From assembly GCA_958295785.1 (NCBI GenBank), contig OY282377.1, positions 4,838,896 to 4,902,895 of the forward strand: DNA of 64,000 nucleotides, given 5' to 3'. Below the pieces are notes generated by a model. The model saw nothing but the letters and a program-made list of their open reading frames with translations, ran no database searches and had not been told where the DNA came from. This document shows, in pieces, positions 44,101-46,840 of the stretch; the stretch's first letter is position 1, and every line of letters begins with the position of its first letter. A program made the position numbers and the translations under genes. Source of the DNA: an uncultured Latescibacterota bacterium. GTDB lineage: Bacteria; Latescibacterota; UBA2968.

Positions 44101-46840
44101 GGATTTGGTGCCTGTGTTCACGGATACGGTAGGGTCGCAACAGTTTGTTGAGAATCAAGCGATATCGCCTGTCATGTTACCCGAAGCGACAGGTGGTGAT
44201 GGCGTGTTGACCTACGCGCTGACGCCTGCTCTGGCCGCTGGACTCGACGAGGAGGGGCGTGCCATTTCAGGGATGCCAACCGAGGCGATGGGTGTGACCG
44301 AATACAGTTGGATTGCGACGGATGCCGATGGGGATACCGCCACGCTGGTGTTCACGGTTGAGGTGCTGGCGGATTTGGTGCCTGCGTTCACGGATACGGT
44401 AGGGTCGCAACAGTTTGTTGAGAATCAAGCGATATCGCCTGTCATGTTACCCGAAGCGACGGGTGGCGATGGCGTGTTGACCTATACGCTGACGCCTGCT
44501 CTGGCCGCTGGACTCGACGAGGAGGGGCGTGCCATTTCAGGGATGCCAACCGAGGCGATGGGTGTGACCGAATACAGTTGGATTGCGACGGATGCCGATG
44601 GGGATACGGCGACACTGGTCTTTACGGTTGAGGTGAAAGCGGATTTGGTGCCTGCGTTCACGGATACGGTAGGGTCGCAACAGTTCGTTGAGAATCAAGC
44701 GATATCGCCTGTCATGTTGCCCGAAGCGACGGGTGGCGATGGCGTGTTGACCTATACGCTGACGCCTGCGCCTTCTGCTGGCTTGACGTTTGACGTGGCG
44801 ACGCGCATGCTTTCGGGGATGCCAACCGAGGCGCTGGGTGTGACCGAATACAGTTGGATTGCGACGGATGCCGATGGGGATACCGCCACGCTGGTGTTCA
44901 CGGTTGAGGTGCTGGCGGATTTGGTGCCTGCGTTCACGGATACGGTAGGGTCGCAACAGTTCGTTGAGAATCAAGCGATTACACCTGTCATGTTGCCCGA
45001 AGCGACGGGTGGTGATGGCGTGTTGACCTACGCGCTGACGCCTGCTCTGGCCGCTGGACTCGACGAGGAGGGGCGTGTCATTTCAGGGATGCCAACCGAG
45101 GCGATGGGTGTGACCGAATACAGTTGGACCGCGACGGATGTTGATGGGGATACGGCGACGCTGGTCTTTACGGTTGAGGTGCTGGCGGATTTGGTGCCCA
45201 TGTTTACAGAGACGGTCGAGCCACAACGCTACCGGGCAGGTAGGGCGATTGCGCCGCTCACGTTGCCGGTTGCAACGGGTGGCGATGGTGTGCTGACGTA
45301 CGCGCTGACGCCTGCGCCGCCGGAGGGATTGTCGTTGGATGCGGCGACGCGTGTGCTTTCGGGGATGCCGACCACGCCGATGACCGAAGCTGCTTACAAG
45401 TGGGCGGTGACAGATGCGGATGGGGATATGGCGGAACTGATCTTTACTATCGCCATTGAGGTGGCGGACCGCACGCGGCTCAGGGCAATAAACGAGGCGA
45501 TTTTGCCCGAACTCGCACGCGCAATGCGAACGAGCAGCCTCGACGCGCTGACGGGGCGTATTGATCAAGAAGGCATTTCGTCGGGCGTTATGAACGCCGA
45601 AGCGGCCATCATGTCTCTCGCCAATAAGGTGATGGCGAGTGAATACGCGATCCAAGAGGGTCTATGGTCCTTGCAGGAGATGCTCAACGGTTCATCCTTT
45701 GCCCTCCCGCTCTCGAATAAAAATAATGCGGGCGCACCTATTTCTGGCCATTGTCCTGTCGCGCTGTGGGGCGCGAGCGACTTTCGACGCCTGAGCCTCA
45801 ACGGCGACGCGCCGATCTCGTGGGATGGCGACCTCTTCGCCGTGCATCTGGGCGCAGACATGCGTTTTGGCAACGGCTTGATCGCCGGGCTTGCAGGTTC
45901 ATGGTTCGACGGATCGGTTGCGTACACGGATCAGGGTTATGGGGAGGCGATATCCGGCACGCATGAGAGCCGGATGGTGAGTGCCCATCCCTATTTGGGG
46001 TGGTCTTCGCAGATGGGGTCGAACCTGTGGGCGACGGCTGGCTATGGTCGGGGCGAGATCGAAATAGATGACGACAAGGCCGGGGCGCATGCGAGCGACA
46101 GCAACCTGAGGACCGCAGCAGCGGGTGGGCGCGTGCGCCTATCTGGCGTGCCCTCGACGTTCGATTTGAAGGGCGAAGCGTGGGTGACGCGCTTGGCGGT
46201 TGATGACAATGGCGATGGGGTTGAAGGAGTGGCCGCAAATACCCAACGCTTGCGCTTGGCCGGAGAGGTCGCGCATACCTTTGGGTTCGCCTCGGGCACA
46301 TCGTTCACGCCGTCGATGGAACTCGGCGTGCGGATGGATGGCGGCGACGGGCAGACGGGTGCCGGCGTTGAACTCGGCGGTGGGTTGCACTATGTTGCCA
46401 GGCGGCTGACTGTGGAGGCGATGAGCCGGGTTTTGCTCGCGCATGCAGGCGATACGAAGGAATGGAGCGCGGGTCTCTCTGTACAGTTTGAGCCAAAAGA
46501 CAATGGTCGCGGGTTGTCGTTCCTATTGCAGCCGTCTTATGGCGAGCCGGGCAGTGGCGTGGCGCAGTTGTGGGAGCAAGGCGTGATCGGCGCTGGATCG
46601 ATCAGCTTTGCGCCGACGATGCAGATGGATACAGAGGTCGGGTACACAGTGCCGATGTTCGCCGGGATGCTCACGCCTTATAGTGGCTTCAGATTTTCGC
46701 AGGATGGCATGCGGGGCTACCGTTTTGGCGGTCGGATGGAGATCGGCGAATTGGGGACTGTGAGCCTTGAGGGGATGCGCGATAGGGCCAGCGATGAGGC
46801 GACTCACGGGGTGATGATGCAAGGTCATTTGAACTTTTAG
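14192..46840 (+). CDS. Giant multi-domain autotransporter adhesin (10,882 aa)
   Basis: One uninterrupted 32.6-kb frame. The ATG at 14192 has an AAAGG stretch about 10 bases upstream and opens a signal peptide (residues 1-34, cleavage PVEA-QT). Order: 14 modules of about 100 aa with a GxYxxGxxI start and a DxDxDG loop, interleaved with five He_PIG-type Ig domains (35-2289); five He_PIG domains (2290-2779); about 51 Calx-beta-like units (2780-8579); four He_PIG (8580-8950); one fibronectin III (8951-9049); 15 He_PIG (9050-10422); a helical linker; and an autotransporter beta-barrel (about 10518-10882) ending HLNF, a C-terminal Phe as recognised by the BAM machinery. It is rich in Thr, Ser, Ala and Asp, with only about three Cys in the mature chain. 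Calx-beta and the Asp loops imply Ca2+-stiffened fibres. Expected role: a type V-secreted surface adhesin or matrix protein. Predicted mass about 1.1 MDa. Confidence 0.95.
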   Translation: MNAGTIHSTLSRCVLRLAIFATIASLWCAIPVEAQTTAVRSVRITSSPENGNYAAGDTITVRVLFTRDSRFTVDTSSGTPYLALGIGSQTRRANYHNTRNDFLQFKYVVQASDEDGDGISIAAGALMLNGGTIVDANGIAPNFSLGSHAISNDVRHTVNDASPSFGAATVESKLYDTNTLITPIALPPATGGNGMLTYALSPTSLPTGLTYKALTRTIEGTPTAVTAISTYTWKATDGDGDAATLTFSLRVWAPTGPAIVGVGVSAPPADSTYQTGDIIYSHLIYREKVTVTGTPQLTLVIGAHKRKVNYSRISSLYFNNFLPPAQQLLVVFPYTVRANDFDGDGIAIPADALSLNGGTIQAVANSADAKLNLGTNAIRSGDARSVEMRVRDTQPTFSQSASAANRSFALNVATSTTLPTVTGGDGRVTYSVSPALPSGLTLGSTSPSVTGTPTVSGATTHTLTATDVDGDQATLGPFTVTVAAVNAPKPSNLTILSRPSDGDYATGEEIWAIVSFDKNVTVTGTPQLALTIGANTRQAPFDPFTGDGDDKSFKYTVTSSDFDGDGIAIGDAALTLNGGSIVDASASTVAAALDLSAHVISGTGPTVNDTQPSFGSTTVSAQNYPTSTAVDESLPVPTGGDGTLRYSLAPSLPTGLSFDATQHRIHGTPTTRTASATYTYTATDGDGDAASLSFSLAVTTVPAVSAVTVSSSPASGDAYGALETISVDVRFDQAVTVTSPDPSLALTVGTYTRSAALASKPNASTLRFSYQVQASDDDDDGISVAADALTLNSTGKLRDATNTRDANLSLGSYAITNASAHKVDTPPKISGVAITSRPTDGNYAAGNVISVRLTFTEPVFVGSPHPTVALTIGSDPRTATWSSGSASEPFHDFTYTVTSSDFDGDGISIAASAVTANRGFRTYQHTADPLRQAQVGLGSHAITDDSNHRVRDTSPAFSAAVAAQHYVAGTAASLTLPTATGDGSISYELTSTLPGGLTYSITRSDDSITHSISGTPAAAATASEQTWVATDGDGDKTTLTFTITVAAADAPKVSALIFIDSPRSNNTYVLGEDINVGLKFDKAVTVGTLRPWPRLALTIGAQTRYASYISLIASGHLVFTYTVQADDLDTDGISIGASALSLNGGSIVQSSDASVAASLALGSFAVTDDTDRKVNGGTNDAPSVSSVNLQSTPVISDGYAVGEVIRLSVGFTEDLAVNGSPRLAIDIGDSTRQTTFDRVEGLRTLHFRYTVQTSDDDANGISVAAGALTLPAGATIRDLYGEDATLGLGSHALADQSAHKVHTPPKVTGLSIASTPQQANTYTRGGTITARVTFDQKVTVAGSPELALTIGSYTRTATAAAGGGNAYVDFSYTVVAADADTDGIGIAAGALTLPTGATIQDVAGGDAAQDLSSYASTLFAATKVDGSRTGRWPDFGSATGPDLLLMVSTAAFSNLPTSSTGDTPLAYTVSPALPAGLTLGRVTGAISGTATAESPSIKYTLTVTDANGDTDTLPFALGVTGNRPTVRGVSFLSSPSAASTYGRYDDILVSVRFWRQGTGAMVVSGVPRLAINVGGVTQQAAYYAVSGDNVRFRYTVQAGDRDTDGVSIGAGALTLNGGTIRDGALNNAVLSLGRHTVANHASHKVDATITRAPSVAGVTITSRPATGDTYSRGETIEVAVRFSQGVGITGTPQLALSIGTVTRQADYNRTTSATHYFRYVVQQADMDINGLSIGTGALTLNRGSIRSNQNRNAVLGLGSHAITNAANAKVNGAANSPAVVTGVSITSRPARGNTFILGEEIQVRVTFNKAVTVNAGIWRGLINNRPFFRFPFLELTIGSLTRQAVNKNPGEWQADPPSTTHTFRYTVQVGDYDSDGLGIAANALKLNEGPGQIRNNGVDANINLGSHAISASAYKVDGRRASVSRVRITSSPSADNTYAAGEHISVGITFNMPIRITTGSTVPKLDLAVGSQTRQMYYNGFSANGFSFRYTVQAGDHDADGVSFGASALKLNGAVIETAANGNRAVTTISGVQGGTSHKVDGSIRPPVVRTLSMNSPQRGSTFDLHERIKITVGFTQSVTVTGTPRLSLVIGSSWKTLNMSSRSGSGTTLNFVYTVQATDLDTDGVEVPANSLSLNGGTIRNQHGVDAALGHRSIRSYLYRYNTPNVDGRTNHPPVVTRAYFAGRPAGGVYGRGDRIEVNINWGKAVTTTGTPQLAIDVGTGTRQAARQSGNQYYTRFHYTVQAGDLDTDGISVGSGALTLNGGTIKGPGNTDASLTLPAIGRDANRRVDGRVLPQPTFSETVPALTWTVGSSVSRSLPAATGARGTISYAILQALPAGLSFTAASRTISGTPTTVTARATYTLEATDSVTNAKGTRAFTIEITPSAVPVFVPNTFDAQVYVKDELLTPVALPAATGGNVPLSYALTGPGTATTLTLPAGVSYTQPTGTTTGGTLSGTPTAVAAQATYTLTATDRDNDEATLTFTIEVQEDAQPTFGTATVADQSWKKNKAITAITLPTATGGNGTLSYALSPALPAGVAKDASHEISGTPSVTLAATTYTWTATDVDGDSAELTFTITVADNSLPAFTGLAPKNRVWTRYKSAGATLPPAFGGDAPLTYTLSPALPAGMTRAASPGDEPGGPPVDTYNRVLTGTPTVEMARTSYAWTVTDVDGDQAVWDFTITVLDNARPDFGAATIADKSWTRRKAITAFMLPTATGGDGSVSYSISPAWPAGVTKATNHQVSGTPTTAQALTSYTWTATDGDGDKASLTFTITVVDRPLTTLVLSPSTIDEHDGTNPGSATVTATLNKAARAATMVTVSATAGTNAEASDFTLSANKTLTIAAGATTSTGTVTITAVNNADVEPDKSIIVSGSVGNDGVAAPDDVTLTIDDDDGAKATLVLTPLTISESGTGNATTVTATLDQAARAATMVTVSATAGTNAEASDFTLSANKTLTIAAGATTSTGIVTITAVNNADVEPDKSVTVSGTVGNADVIAPAAVTLTIEDDDRATATLVLTPATISESGTGNATTVTATLDQAARAATTVTVSATAGTNAESGDFTLSGTTTLTIAAGATTSTGTVTITAVNNADAEPDKSITVSGTVGNTDVVAPAAVTLTIEDDDKVPSRLVLSSSTIAEYDGTNVGSATVTATLGQAVSAATTVTVSATAGTNAESGDFTLSANKTLTIAATATTSTGTVTITAVNNAAMELDKSVTVSGTVGNIEVSAPADVTLTITDDDRDPLTPTFFIDSPSVAEGGPGDFNSLDWTVTLIPASSQDVRVGIAVDGTASTAIMGTPRTREQTGADHGFPDGQDLTFVAGQTSRTIGVTVYGDATVEPDETVVMKMSGPYLSDATLGNTIGTGKILNDDTLPAVTLAVGTSAISEDGGTTTVTATLNRVSGAATTVKVAGVAGAYTVAMDSTIVIAAGETSNTSDSVTITAVNDDIDNVGNRSTTVTGTAENTAGVTGAALTLTDDEATPVATLALSEPNVSKPDTINESGTGNASTVTAMLNWASSEDVILTVSAAAGANAAASDFTLSGTTTLTIAAGETTSTGTVTITAVDNTKDEPDKSVTVSAAASGNSGVVNPVDATLTIADDDDAPSVSINSPSVTEGASGSTATLTYEVTLSAASGKQVTVAYADASTGTASRADDYTALSSGTLTFAADATSATIDVTITGDGIDEPDETIIVELSSPTNATLGTASSGTGTITDDDDAPSVTLVLSHETIDESGTTTATTVTATLDHASSAATTITVSAAAGTNAGSGDFTLSTDKTLTIAAGETTSTGTVTIAAVDNDKDEPNKEVTVSGTADNSQGITAPTDETLTITDDDAAPSVTLVLSHETIDESGTTTATTVTATLDHASSAATTITVSAAAGTNAGSGDFTLSTDKTLTIAAGETTSSGTVTITAVDNDKDEPNKEVTVSGTADNSQGITAPSDETLTIADDESTPTVSLFLSPATISENGGVATVTATLDHASSAATTITVSAASGGFTLSANKTLTIAAGETTSTGSVTISAENNDKDEPDKSVTVSGTASGGRGVSNPSDVTLTITDDESTPTVTLSLSPTSISENGGVATVTATLSGASSAATTITVSASGGGFTLSSDKTLTIAASATTSSGAVTISAVDNDKDEPDKSVTVSGSATNSQGITDPTDETLTITDDDDAPSVSINSPSVAEGASGSTATLTYEVTLSAASGKQVTVAYADARTGTASRADDYTALSSGTLTFAADATSTTIDVTITGDGIDEPDETIIVELSSPTNATLGTASGTGTITDDDDKPSVTLSLSHASISETGGVATVTATLSGASSAATTITVSASGSGFTLSANQTLTIAAGATTSTGSVTISAENNNKDEPDKSVTVSGSASGGRGVSDPSSVTLTITDDDDAPSVSINSPSVTEGASGSTATLTYKVTLSAASGKQVTVAYADAGTGTASSSADYTALSSGTLTFAAGETSATIDVTITGDGIDEPDETIIVKLSGPTNATLGTASGTGTITDDDDAPSVTLVLSSTSISESGGVATVTATLSGASSAATTITVSATAGTHAEATDFTLSSDKTLTIAAGQTTSSGTVTITTNDNNKDEPDKSVTVSGSATNSQGITDPTDETLTIADDDAEPSVSINSPSVAEGASGSTATLTYDVTLSAASGNQITVAYADASTGTASSADDYTALSSGTLTFAAGETSATIDVTITGDGIDEPDETIIVELSGPTNATLGTASSGTGTITDDDAAPSVTLFLSPATIDESGTTTATTVTATLDHASSAATTITVSASGGDFTLSTAKTLTIAAGETTSSGTVTIAAVDNDKDEPDKEVTVSGTADNSQGITDPSDETLTIRDDDAAPSVTLFLSPATIDESGTTTATTVTATLDHASSAATTITVSAAAGTNAGSGDFTLSTAKTLTIAAGETTSSGTVTITAVDNDKDEPNKEVTVSGSANNSQGITAPSSVTLTIRDDDAKPSVTLVLTPTEIDESGATTSTTVTATLDHTSSAATTITVSATAGANAEATDFTLSSDKTLTIAAGETTSSGTVTISAEDNNKDEPNKEVTVSGTADNSQGITAPTDVTLTITDDEGPPTVKLVLTPTEIDESGGTTSTTVTATLNRASSATTTVTVSAMAGTNAEATDFTLSSDKTLTIAAGETTSSGTVTIAAVDNDQDEPNKSVVVSGSANNSQGITAPSSVTLTIRDDDAKPSVTLVLTPTEIDESGGTTSTTVTATLDHTSSAATTITVSATAGANAEATDFTLSSDKTLTIAAGETTSSGTVTISAEDNNKDEPNKEVTVSGTADNSQGITAPTDVTLTITDDEGPPTVKLVLTPTEIDESGGTTSTTVTATLDHTSSAATTITVSATAGANAEATDFTLSSDKTLTIAAGETTSSGTVTIAAVNNDKDEPDKSVTVSGSANNSQGITAPSSVTLTIRDDDAKPSVTLVLTPTEIDESGGTTSTTVTATLDHTSSAATTITVSATAGTNAGSGDFTLSPDKTLTIAAGATTSSGTVTITANDNNKDEPNKSVTVSGTADNSQGITDPTDVTLTITDDEGSPTVKLVLTPTEIDESGGTTSTTVTATLNRASSATTTVTVSAMAGTNAEATDFTLSPDKTLTIAAGATTSTGTVTITANDNNKDEPNKEVTVSGSANNSQGITDPSSVTLTIRDDDAKPSVTLVLTPTEIDESGGTTSTTVTATLDHASSAATTITVSATAGANAEATDFTLSSDKTLTIAAGATASSGTVTISAENNDQDEPDKSVTVSGSANNSQGITAPSSVTLTIRDDDAKPSVTLVLTPTEIDESGGTTSTTVTATLDHASSAATTITVSATAGTNAGSGDFTLSSDKTLTIAAGATTSTGTVTISAVDNNKDEPDKSVTVSGSANNSQGITAPSSVTLTIRDDDAKPSVTLVLTPTEIDESGGTTSTTVTATLDHTSSAATTITVSATAGANAEATDFRLSTAKTLTIAAGATTSSGTVTITAVNNDKDEPNKEVTVSGSATNSQGITDPTDETLTIADDDAEPSVSINSPSVAEGASGSTATLTYDVTLSAASGKQVTVAYADASTGTASRADYTALSSGTLTFAADATSTTIDVTITGDGIDEPDETIIVKLSGPTNATLGTASGTGTITDDDDAPSVTLVLSSTSISESGGVATVTATLSGASSAATTITVSATAGTNAEATDFRLSTDKTLTIAAGATTSSGTVTITAENNNKDEPDKSVTVSGSATNSQGITDPTDKTLTITDDDDAPSVSINSPSVAEGASGSTATLTYKVTLSAASGKQVTVAYADASTGTASRADDYTSLSSGTLTFAANETSTTIDVTITGDGIDEPDETIIVKLSGPTNATLGTASGTGTITDDDDKPSVTLSLSHASISENGGVTTVTATLSGASSAATTITVSASGGDFRLSANKTLTIAAGTTTSSGTVTITAQDNNKDEPDKSVTVSGSASGGHGVSDPSAVTLTITDDEGTPTVSLVLSHASISENGGVATVTATLSGASSAATTITVSASGGDFTLSTDKTLTIAASATTSTGSVTISAENNDKDEPDKSVTVSGSASGGRGVSDPSSVTLTITDDDDAPSVSINSPSVAEGASGSTATLTYEVTLSAASGKQVTVAYADASTGTASRADDYTSLSSGTLTFAANETSTTIDVTITGDGIDEPDETIIVELSGPTNATLGTASGTGTITDDDDAPSVTLVLSHKSIDESGTTTATTVTATLSGASSAATTITVSASGGGFTLSTDKTLTIAAGETTSTGTVTITAVDNDKDEPDKEVTVSGSATNSQGITDPSDETLTIRDDEGSPTVTLVLSPTSISENGGVATVTATLSGASSAATTVTVSASGSDFTLSANKTLTIAAGATTSSGTVTITAVNNDKDEPDKEVTVSGSANNSQGITDPSDETLTITDDEGSPTVSLVLSSTSISENGGVATVTATLSGASSAATTITVSATAGTNAEATDFRLSTDKTLTIAAGATTSSGTVTITAESNNKDEPDKSVTVSGSATNSQGITDPTDETLTIADDDDAPSVSINSPSVAEGASGSTATLAYEVKLSAASGKQVMVAYADAGTGTASSADDYTALSSGTLTFAADATSATIDVTITGDGIDEPDETIIVELSGPTNATLGTASGTGTITDDDDRPSVTLSLSHATISENGGVTTVTATLSGASSAATTITVSATAGTNAEATDFTLSTEKTLTIAAGATTSSGTVTISAEDNNKDEPDKSVTVSGTASGGRGVANPVDVTLTITDDDDAPSVSINSPSVAEGASGSTATLTYKVTLSAASGKQVTVAYADAGTGTAASSADYTALSSGTLTFAADATSATIDVTITGDGIDEPDETIIVELSGPTNATLGTASGTGTITDDDDKPSVTLVLSPASISENGGVATVTATLSGASSAATTVTVSAAAGDFTLSANKTLTIAAGATTSSGTVTITANDNNQDEPDKSVTVSGSATNSQGITDPSDETLTIRDDEGSPTVTLVLSPTSISENGGVATVTATLNRASSAATTITVSASAGDFTLSTDKTLTIAAGATTSSGTVTITANDNNQDEPDKSVTVSGLANNSQGITDPSDVTLTITDDEGSPTVTLVLSSTSISENGGVATVTATLNRASSAATTVTVSASAGDFTLSTDKTLTIAAGETTSTGTVTISAVDNNQDEPDKSVTVSGSANNSQGITDPSDVTLTITDDEGSPSVTLVLSPTSISENGGVATVTATLNRASSAATTITVSASAGDFTLSTDKTLTIAAGETTSTGTVTISAVDNNQDEPDKSVTVSGSANNSQGITDPSDETLTITDDEGSPSVTLVLSPTSISENGGVATVTATLNRASSAATTVTVSASAGDFTLSANKTLTIAAGETTSTGTVTISAVDNNQDEPDKSVTVSGSANNSQGITDPSDETLTITDDEGSPTVSLVLSPTSISETGGVATVTATLNRASSAATTITVSASAGDFTLSANKTLTIAAGETTSTGTVTITANDNNQDEPNKSVTVSGSANNSQGITDPSDVTLTITDDEGSPTVSLVLSPTSISETGGVATVTATLNRASSAATTITVSASAGDFTLSANKTLTIAAGETTSTGTVTISAVDNNQDEPDKEVTVSGSANNSQGITDPSDETLTITDDEGSPTVSLVLSPTSISETGGVATVTATLNRASSAATTITVSASAGDFTLSANKTLTIAAGATTSSGTVTITANDNNQDEPNKSVTVSGTADNSQGITDPSDVTLTITDDEGTPTVSLVLSPTSISETGGVTTVTATLNRASSAATTVTVSASAGDFTLSANKTLTIAAGETTSTGTVTISAVDNNQDEPDKSVTVSGSANNSQGITDPSDVTLTITDDEGSPSVTLVLSPTSISENGGVATVTATLNRASSAATTITVSASAGDFTLSTDKTLTIAAGQTTSTGTVTITANDNNQDEPDKSVTVSGSANNSQGITDPSDVTLTIRDDEGSPSVTLVLSPTSISENGGVATVTATLNRASSAATTITVSASGGGFTLSTDKTLTIAAGATTSSGTVTITAVNNNKDELNKEVTVSGSTTNSQGITDPSDVTLTIADDDNAPSFSATVDDQTWTQRQQITAFTLPTASGGDGTATYTLSPTLPSGVSKDATHRVSGTPTVALGETTYTWAATETDGDKAELTFTISVDGVPSFGSQTIADQFWTRNEAITAFTLPLATGGDGGLSYSIDPALPDGVTKDGTHRVSGTPSVSKALTTYTWTATDADNDTATLTFTITVGQRVSDVALSFGSQTIDDQEWTQNGAITAFTLPSAIGGTGTVSYDLSPALPTGVSKDAAHRVSGTPSVSKALTTYTWTATDANGATAALTFTITVADPALADLTPIFNPNTYAAQRYTYLKTITPVTLPAASGGDGVLTYALSPTLPNGLSFSETTRVLSGRPTETQTETTYTLTATDVDGDTADLTFSVTVILAAPDAPANLRAVAGNEQATLMWENPNNPTITRYEVRYAPKDEDILAVAWMAITGSDATTTEHLLTGLTNGMEYRFHVRAVNAVSAGPKAETSVILQDVADEEPPNSVPTFTDAVDFQRYRQGTAITPLVFPQAIDGDGTLTYALTPPAGLTYTPPANGEEGAEHGGVMDGTPTEPKEKTRYDLSVTDEDGDEATASFFVVVTEDLLPSFTDGVGTQRYVQNRAIEKLTLPEATGGDGVLEYTLTPDLPAGLDRDERTISGTPTEAMTLTEYSWIATDEDGDTATLVFTVEVLADLVPAFTDTVGAQQFVENQAISPVRLPKATGGDGVLTYTLTPAPSAGLTFDAATRVLSGLPVEAMGVTECIWTATDEDGDTATLVFTVEVLADLVPAFTDTVAAQQFVENQAISPVMLPEATGGDGMLTYKLTPALAAGLDEEGRVISGMPTEALGVTEYSWIATDADGDTATLVFTVEVLADLVPAFTDTVAAQQFVENQAISPVMLPEATGGDGMLTYKLTPALAAGLDEEGRVISGMPTEALGVTEYSWIATDADGDTATLVFTVEVLADLVPAFTDTVAAQQFVENQAISPVMLPEATGGDGMLTYKLTPALAAGLDEEGRVISGMPTEVLGVTEYSWIATDADGDTATLVFTVEVLADLVPAFTDTVGSQQFVENQVISPVRLPKATGGDGVLTYTLTPAPSAGLTFDAATRVLSGLPVEAMGVTECIWTATDADGDTATLVFTVEVLADLVPAFTDTVGAQQFVENQAISPVMLPEATGGDGVLTYTLTPALAAGLDEEGRAISGMPTEAMGVTEYSWIATDADGDTATLVFTVEVLADLVPAFTDTVGSQQFVENQAITPVMLPEATGGDGVLTYTLTPAPSAGLTFDAATRVLSGLPTEAMGVTEYSWTATDADGDTATLVFTVEVKADLVPAFTDTVGSQQFVENQVITPVMLPEATGGDGMLTYKLTPALAAGLDEEGRVISGMPTEAMGVTEYSWIATDADGDTATLVFTVEVLADLVPVFTDTVGSQQFVENQAISPVMLPEATGGDGVLTYALTPALAAGLDEEGRAISGMPTEAMGVTEYSWIATDADGDTATLVFTVEVLADLVPAFTDTVGSQQFVENQAISPVMLPEATGGDGVLTYTLTPALAAGLDEEGRAISGMPTEAMGVTEYSWIATDADGDTATLVFTVEVKADLVPAFTDTVGSQQFVENQAISPVMLPEATGGDGVLTYTLTPAPSAGLTFDVATRMLSGMPTEALGVTEYSWIATDADGDTATLVFTVEVLADLVPAFTDTVGSQQFVENQAITPVMLPEATGGDGVLTYALTPALAAGLDEEGRVISGMPTEAMGVTEYSWTATDVDGDTATLVFTVEVLADLVPMFTETVEPQRYRAGRAIAPLTLPVATGGDGVLTYALTPAPPEGLSLDAATRVLSGMPTTPMTEAAYKWAVTDADGDMAELIFTIAIEVADRTRLRAINEAILPELARAMRTSSLDALTGRIDQEGISSGVMNAEAAIMSLANKVMASEYAIQEGLWSLQEMLNGSSFALPLSNKNNAGAPISGHCPVALWGASDFRRLSLNGDAPISWDGDLFAVHLGADMRFGNGLIAGLAGSWFDGSVAYTDQGYGEAISGTHESRMVSAHPYLGWSSQMGSNLWATAGYGRGEIEIDDDKAGAHASDSNLRTAAAGGRVRLSGVPSTFDLKGEAWVTRLAVDDNGDGVEGVAANTQRLRLAGEVAHTFGFASGTSFTPSMELGVRMDGGDGQTGAGVELGGGLHYVARRLTVEAMSRVLLAHAGDTKEWSAGLSVQFEPKDNGRGLSFLLQPSYGEPGSGVAQLWEQGVIGAGSISFAPTMQMDTEVGYTVPMFAGMLTPYSGFRFSQDGMRGYRFGGRMEIGELGTVSLEGMRDRASDEATHGVMMQGHLNF
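14290..21060 (+). repeat. N-terminal array: 14 DxDxDG modules with interleaved He_PIG domains
   Basis: Each module follows the pattern VxxVxITSxPxxGxxYxxGxxIxVxVxF, VTVTGTPxLxLxIGxxTRxA, FxYTVQAxDxDxDGIxIxAxALxLNGGxI, then LGxHAI. The DxDxDG[IV] motif (for example DEDGDGISI, DLDTDGISI) would suit a Ca2+ loop. He_PIG domains sit after modules 1, 2, 3, 5 and 8. Copies differ widely at DNA level, so the array is old, and it is visibly more GC-rich at third positions than the central array. I do not know an established name for this module. Confidence 0.8.
21060..22530 (+). repeat. Five He_PIG-type Ig domains (block 1)
   Basis: Pattern FxxxTVxxQxWxxxxAITxxTLPxATGGxGxLxYxLSPALPAGxxxDxxxxxISGTPTxxxxxTYTWTATDxDGDxAxLTFTITV, repeated five times with moderate divergence. 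He_PIG domains are cadherin/Ig-like beta sandwiches of surface proteins. The DxDGD loop near the end of each unit is a candidate Ca2+ site between neighbouring domains. Confidence 0.85.
22530..39935 (+). repeat. Array of about 51 Calx-beta-like units
   Basis: Two unit types alternate. Canonical Calx-beta units (SVSINSPSVAEGASGSTATL to LGTASGTGTITDDD) occur about nine times plus one diverged copy. The others run from PSVTLVLSPTSISENGGVAT to SVTVSGSANNSQGITDPSD and TLTITDDE. The latter come in two lengths: 109 aa (327 bp, very regular at 36.66-39.93 kb, ten in a row) and about 116-118 aa, which carry an extra TAGTNAEATDF-type loop. Calx-beta plus neighbour pairs recur every 675-685 bp in places, a higher-order repeat. 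All units end in an acidic DDD/DDE linker, typical of Calx-beta Ca2+ sites. Long antisense frames through this region are by-products of the repeat. Confidence 0.9.
39935..41045 (+). repeat. Four He_PIG-type Ig domains (block 2)
   Basis: Units begin SFSATVDDQTWTQRQQITAF, SFGSQTIADQFWTRNEAITA, SFGSQTIDDQEWTQNGAITA and IFNPNTYAAQRYTYLKTITP, each ending in a TATD/ETDGD-type strand. They bridge the Calx-beta array to the fibronectin domain. Confidence 0.85.
41046..41340 (+). other. Single fibronectin type III domain of the giant protein
   Basis: About 98 residues beginning APDAPANLRAVAGNEQATLM, with W in the B-strand region (MWENP), a YEVRYAPK strand, and the closing LTGLTNGMEYRFHVRAVNAV that is diagnostic of FN3. 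It is the only FN3 domain seen and separates the second and third He_PIG blocks. Confidence 0.88.
41350..45470 (+). repeat. Fifteen He_PIG-type Ig domains (block 3), 12 in 270-bp near-identical units
   Basis: Two diverged units, then 12 units of 90 aa (41.93-45.19 kb) starting LVPAFTDTV(G/A)(A/S)QQFVENQ, then one diverged unit (VPMFTETVEPQRYRAG). Two flavours of the second half alternate: LAAGLDEEGRVISGMPTEA and SAGLTFDAATRVLSGLP. Units starting near 42226, 42496 and 42766 differ by only a few bases, which points to recent duplication or gene conversion. Confidence 0.9.
45748..46840 (+). other. Autotransporter beta-barrel domain (C-terminus of giant protein)
   Basis: About 364 residues of alternating amphipathic strands: LWGASDFRRLSL, GDLFAVHLGADMRFGNGLIA, MVSAHPYLGWSS, NLWATAGYGRGEIEI and so on, finishing in a strand with a terminal Phe. 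It is preceded by a helical linker (INEAILPELARAMRTSSLDA onward), as in classical type Va autotransporters where the helix threads the barrel. No protease motif was noticed that would release the passenger. Confidence 0.9.

Noticed and set aside
22366-45655. Many long minus-strand open frames across the giant gene
   Set aside because: They recur with the 327-bp and 270-bp periods, have no ribosome-binding sites, and translate to Arg/His-rich or low-complexity strings. They are antisense shadows of a repeat lacking stop codons.
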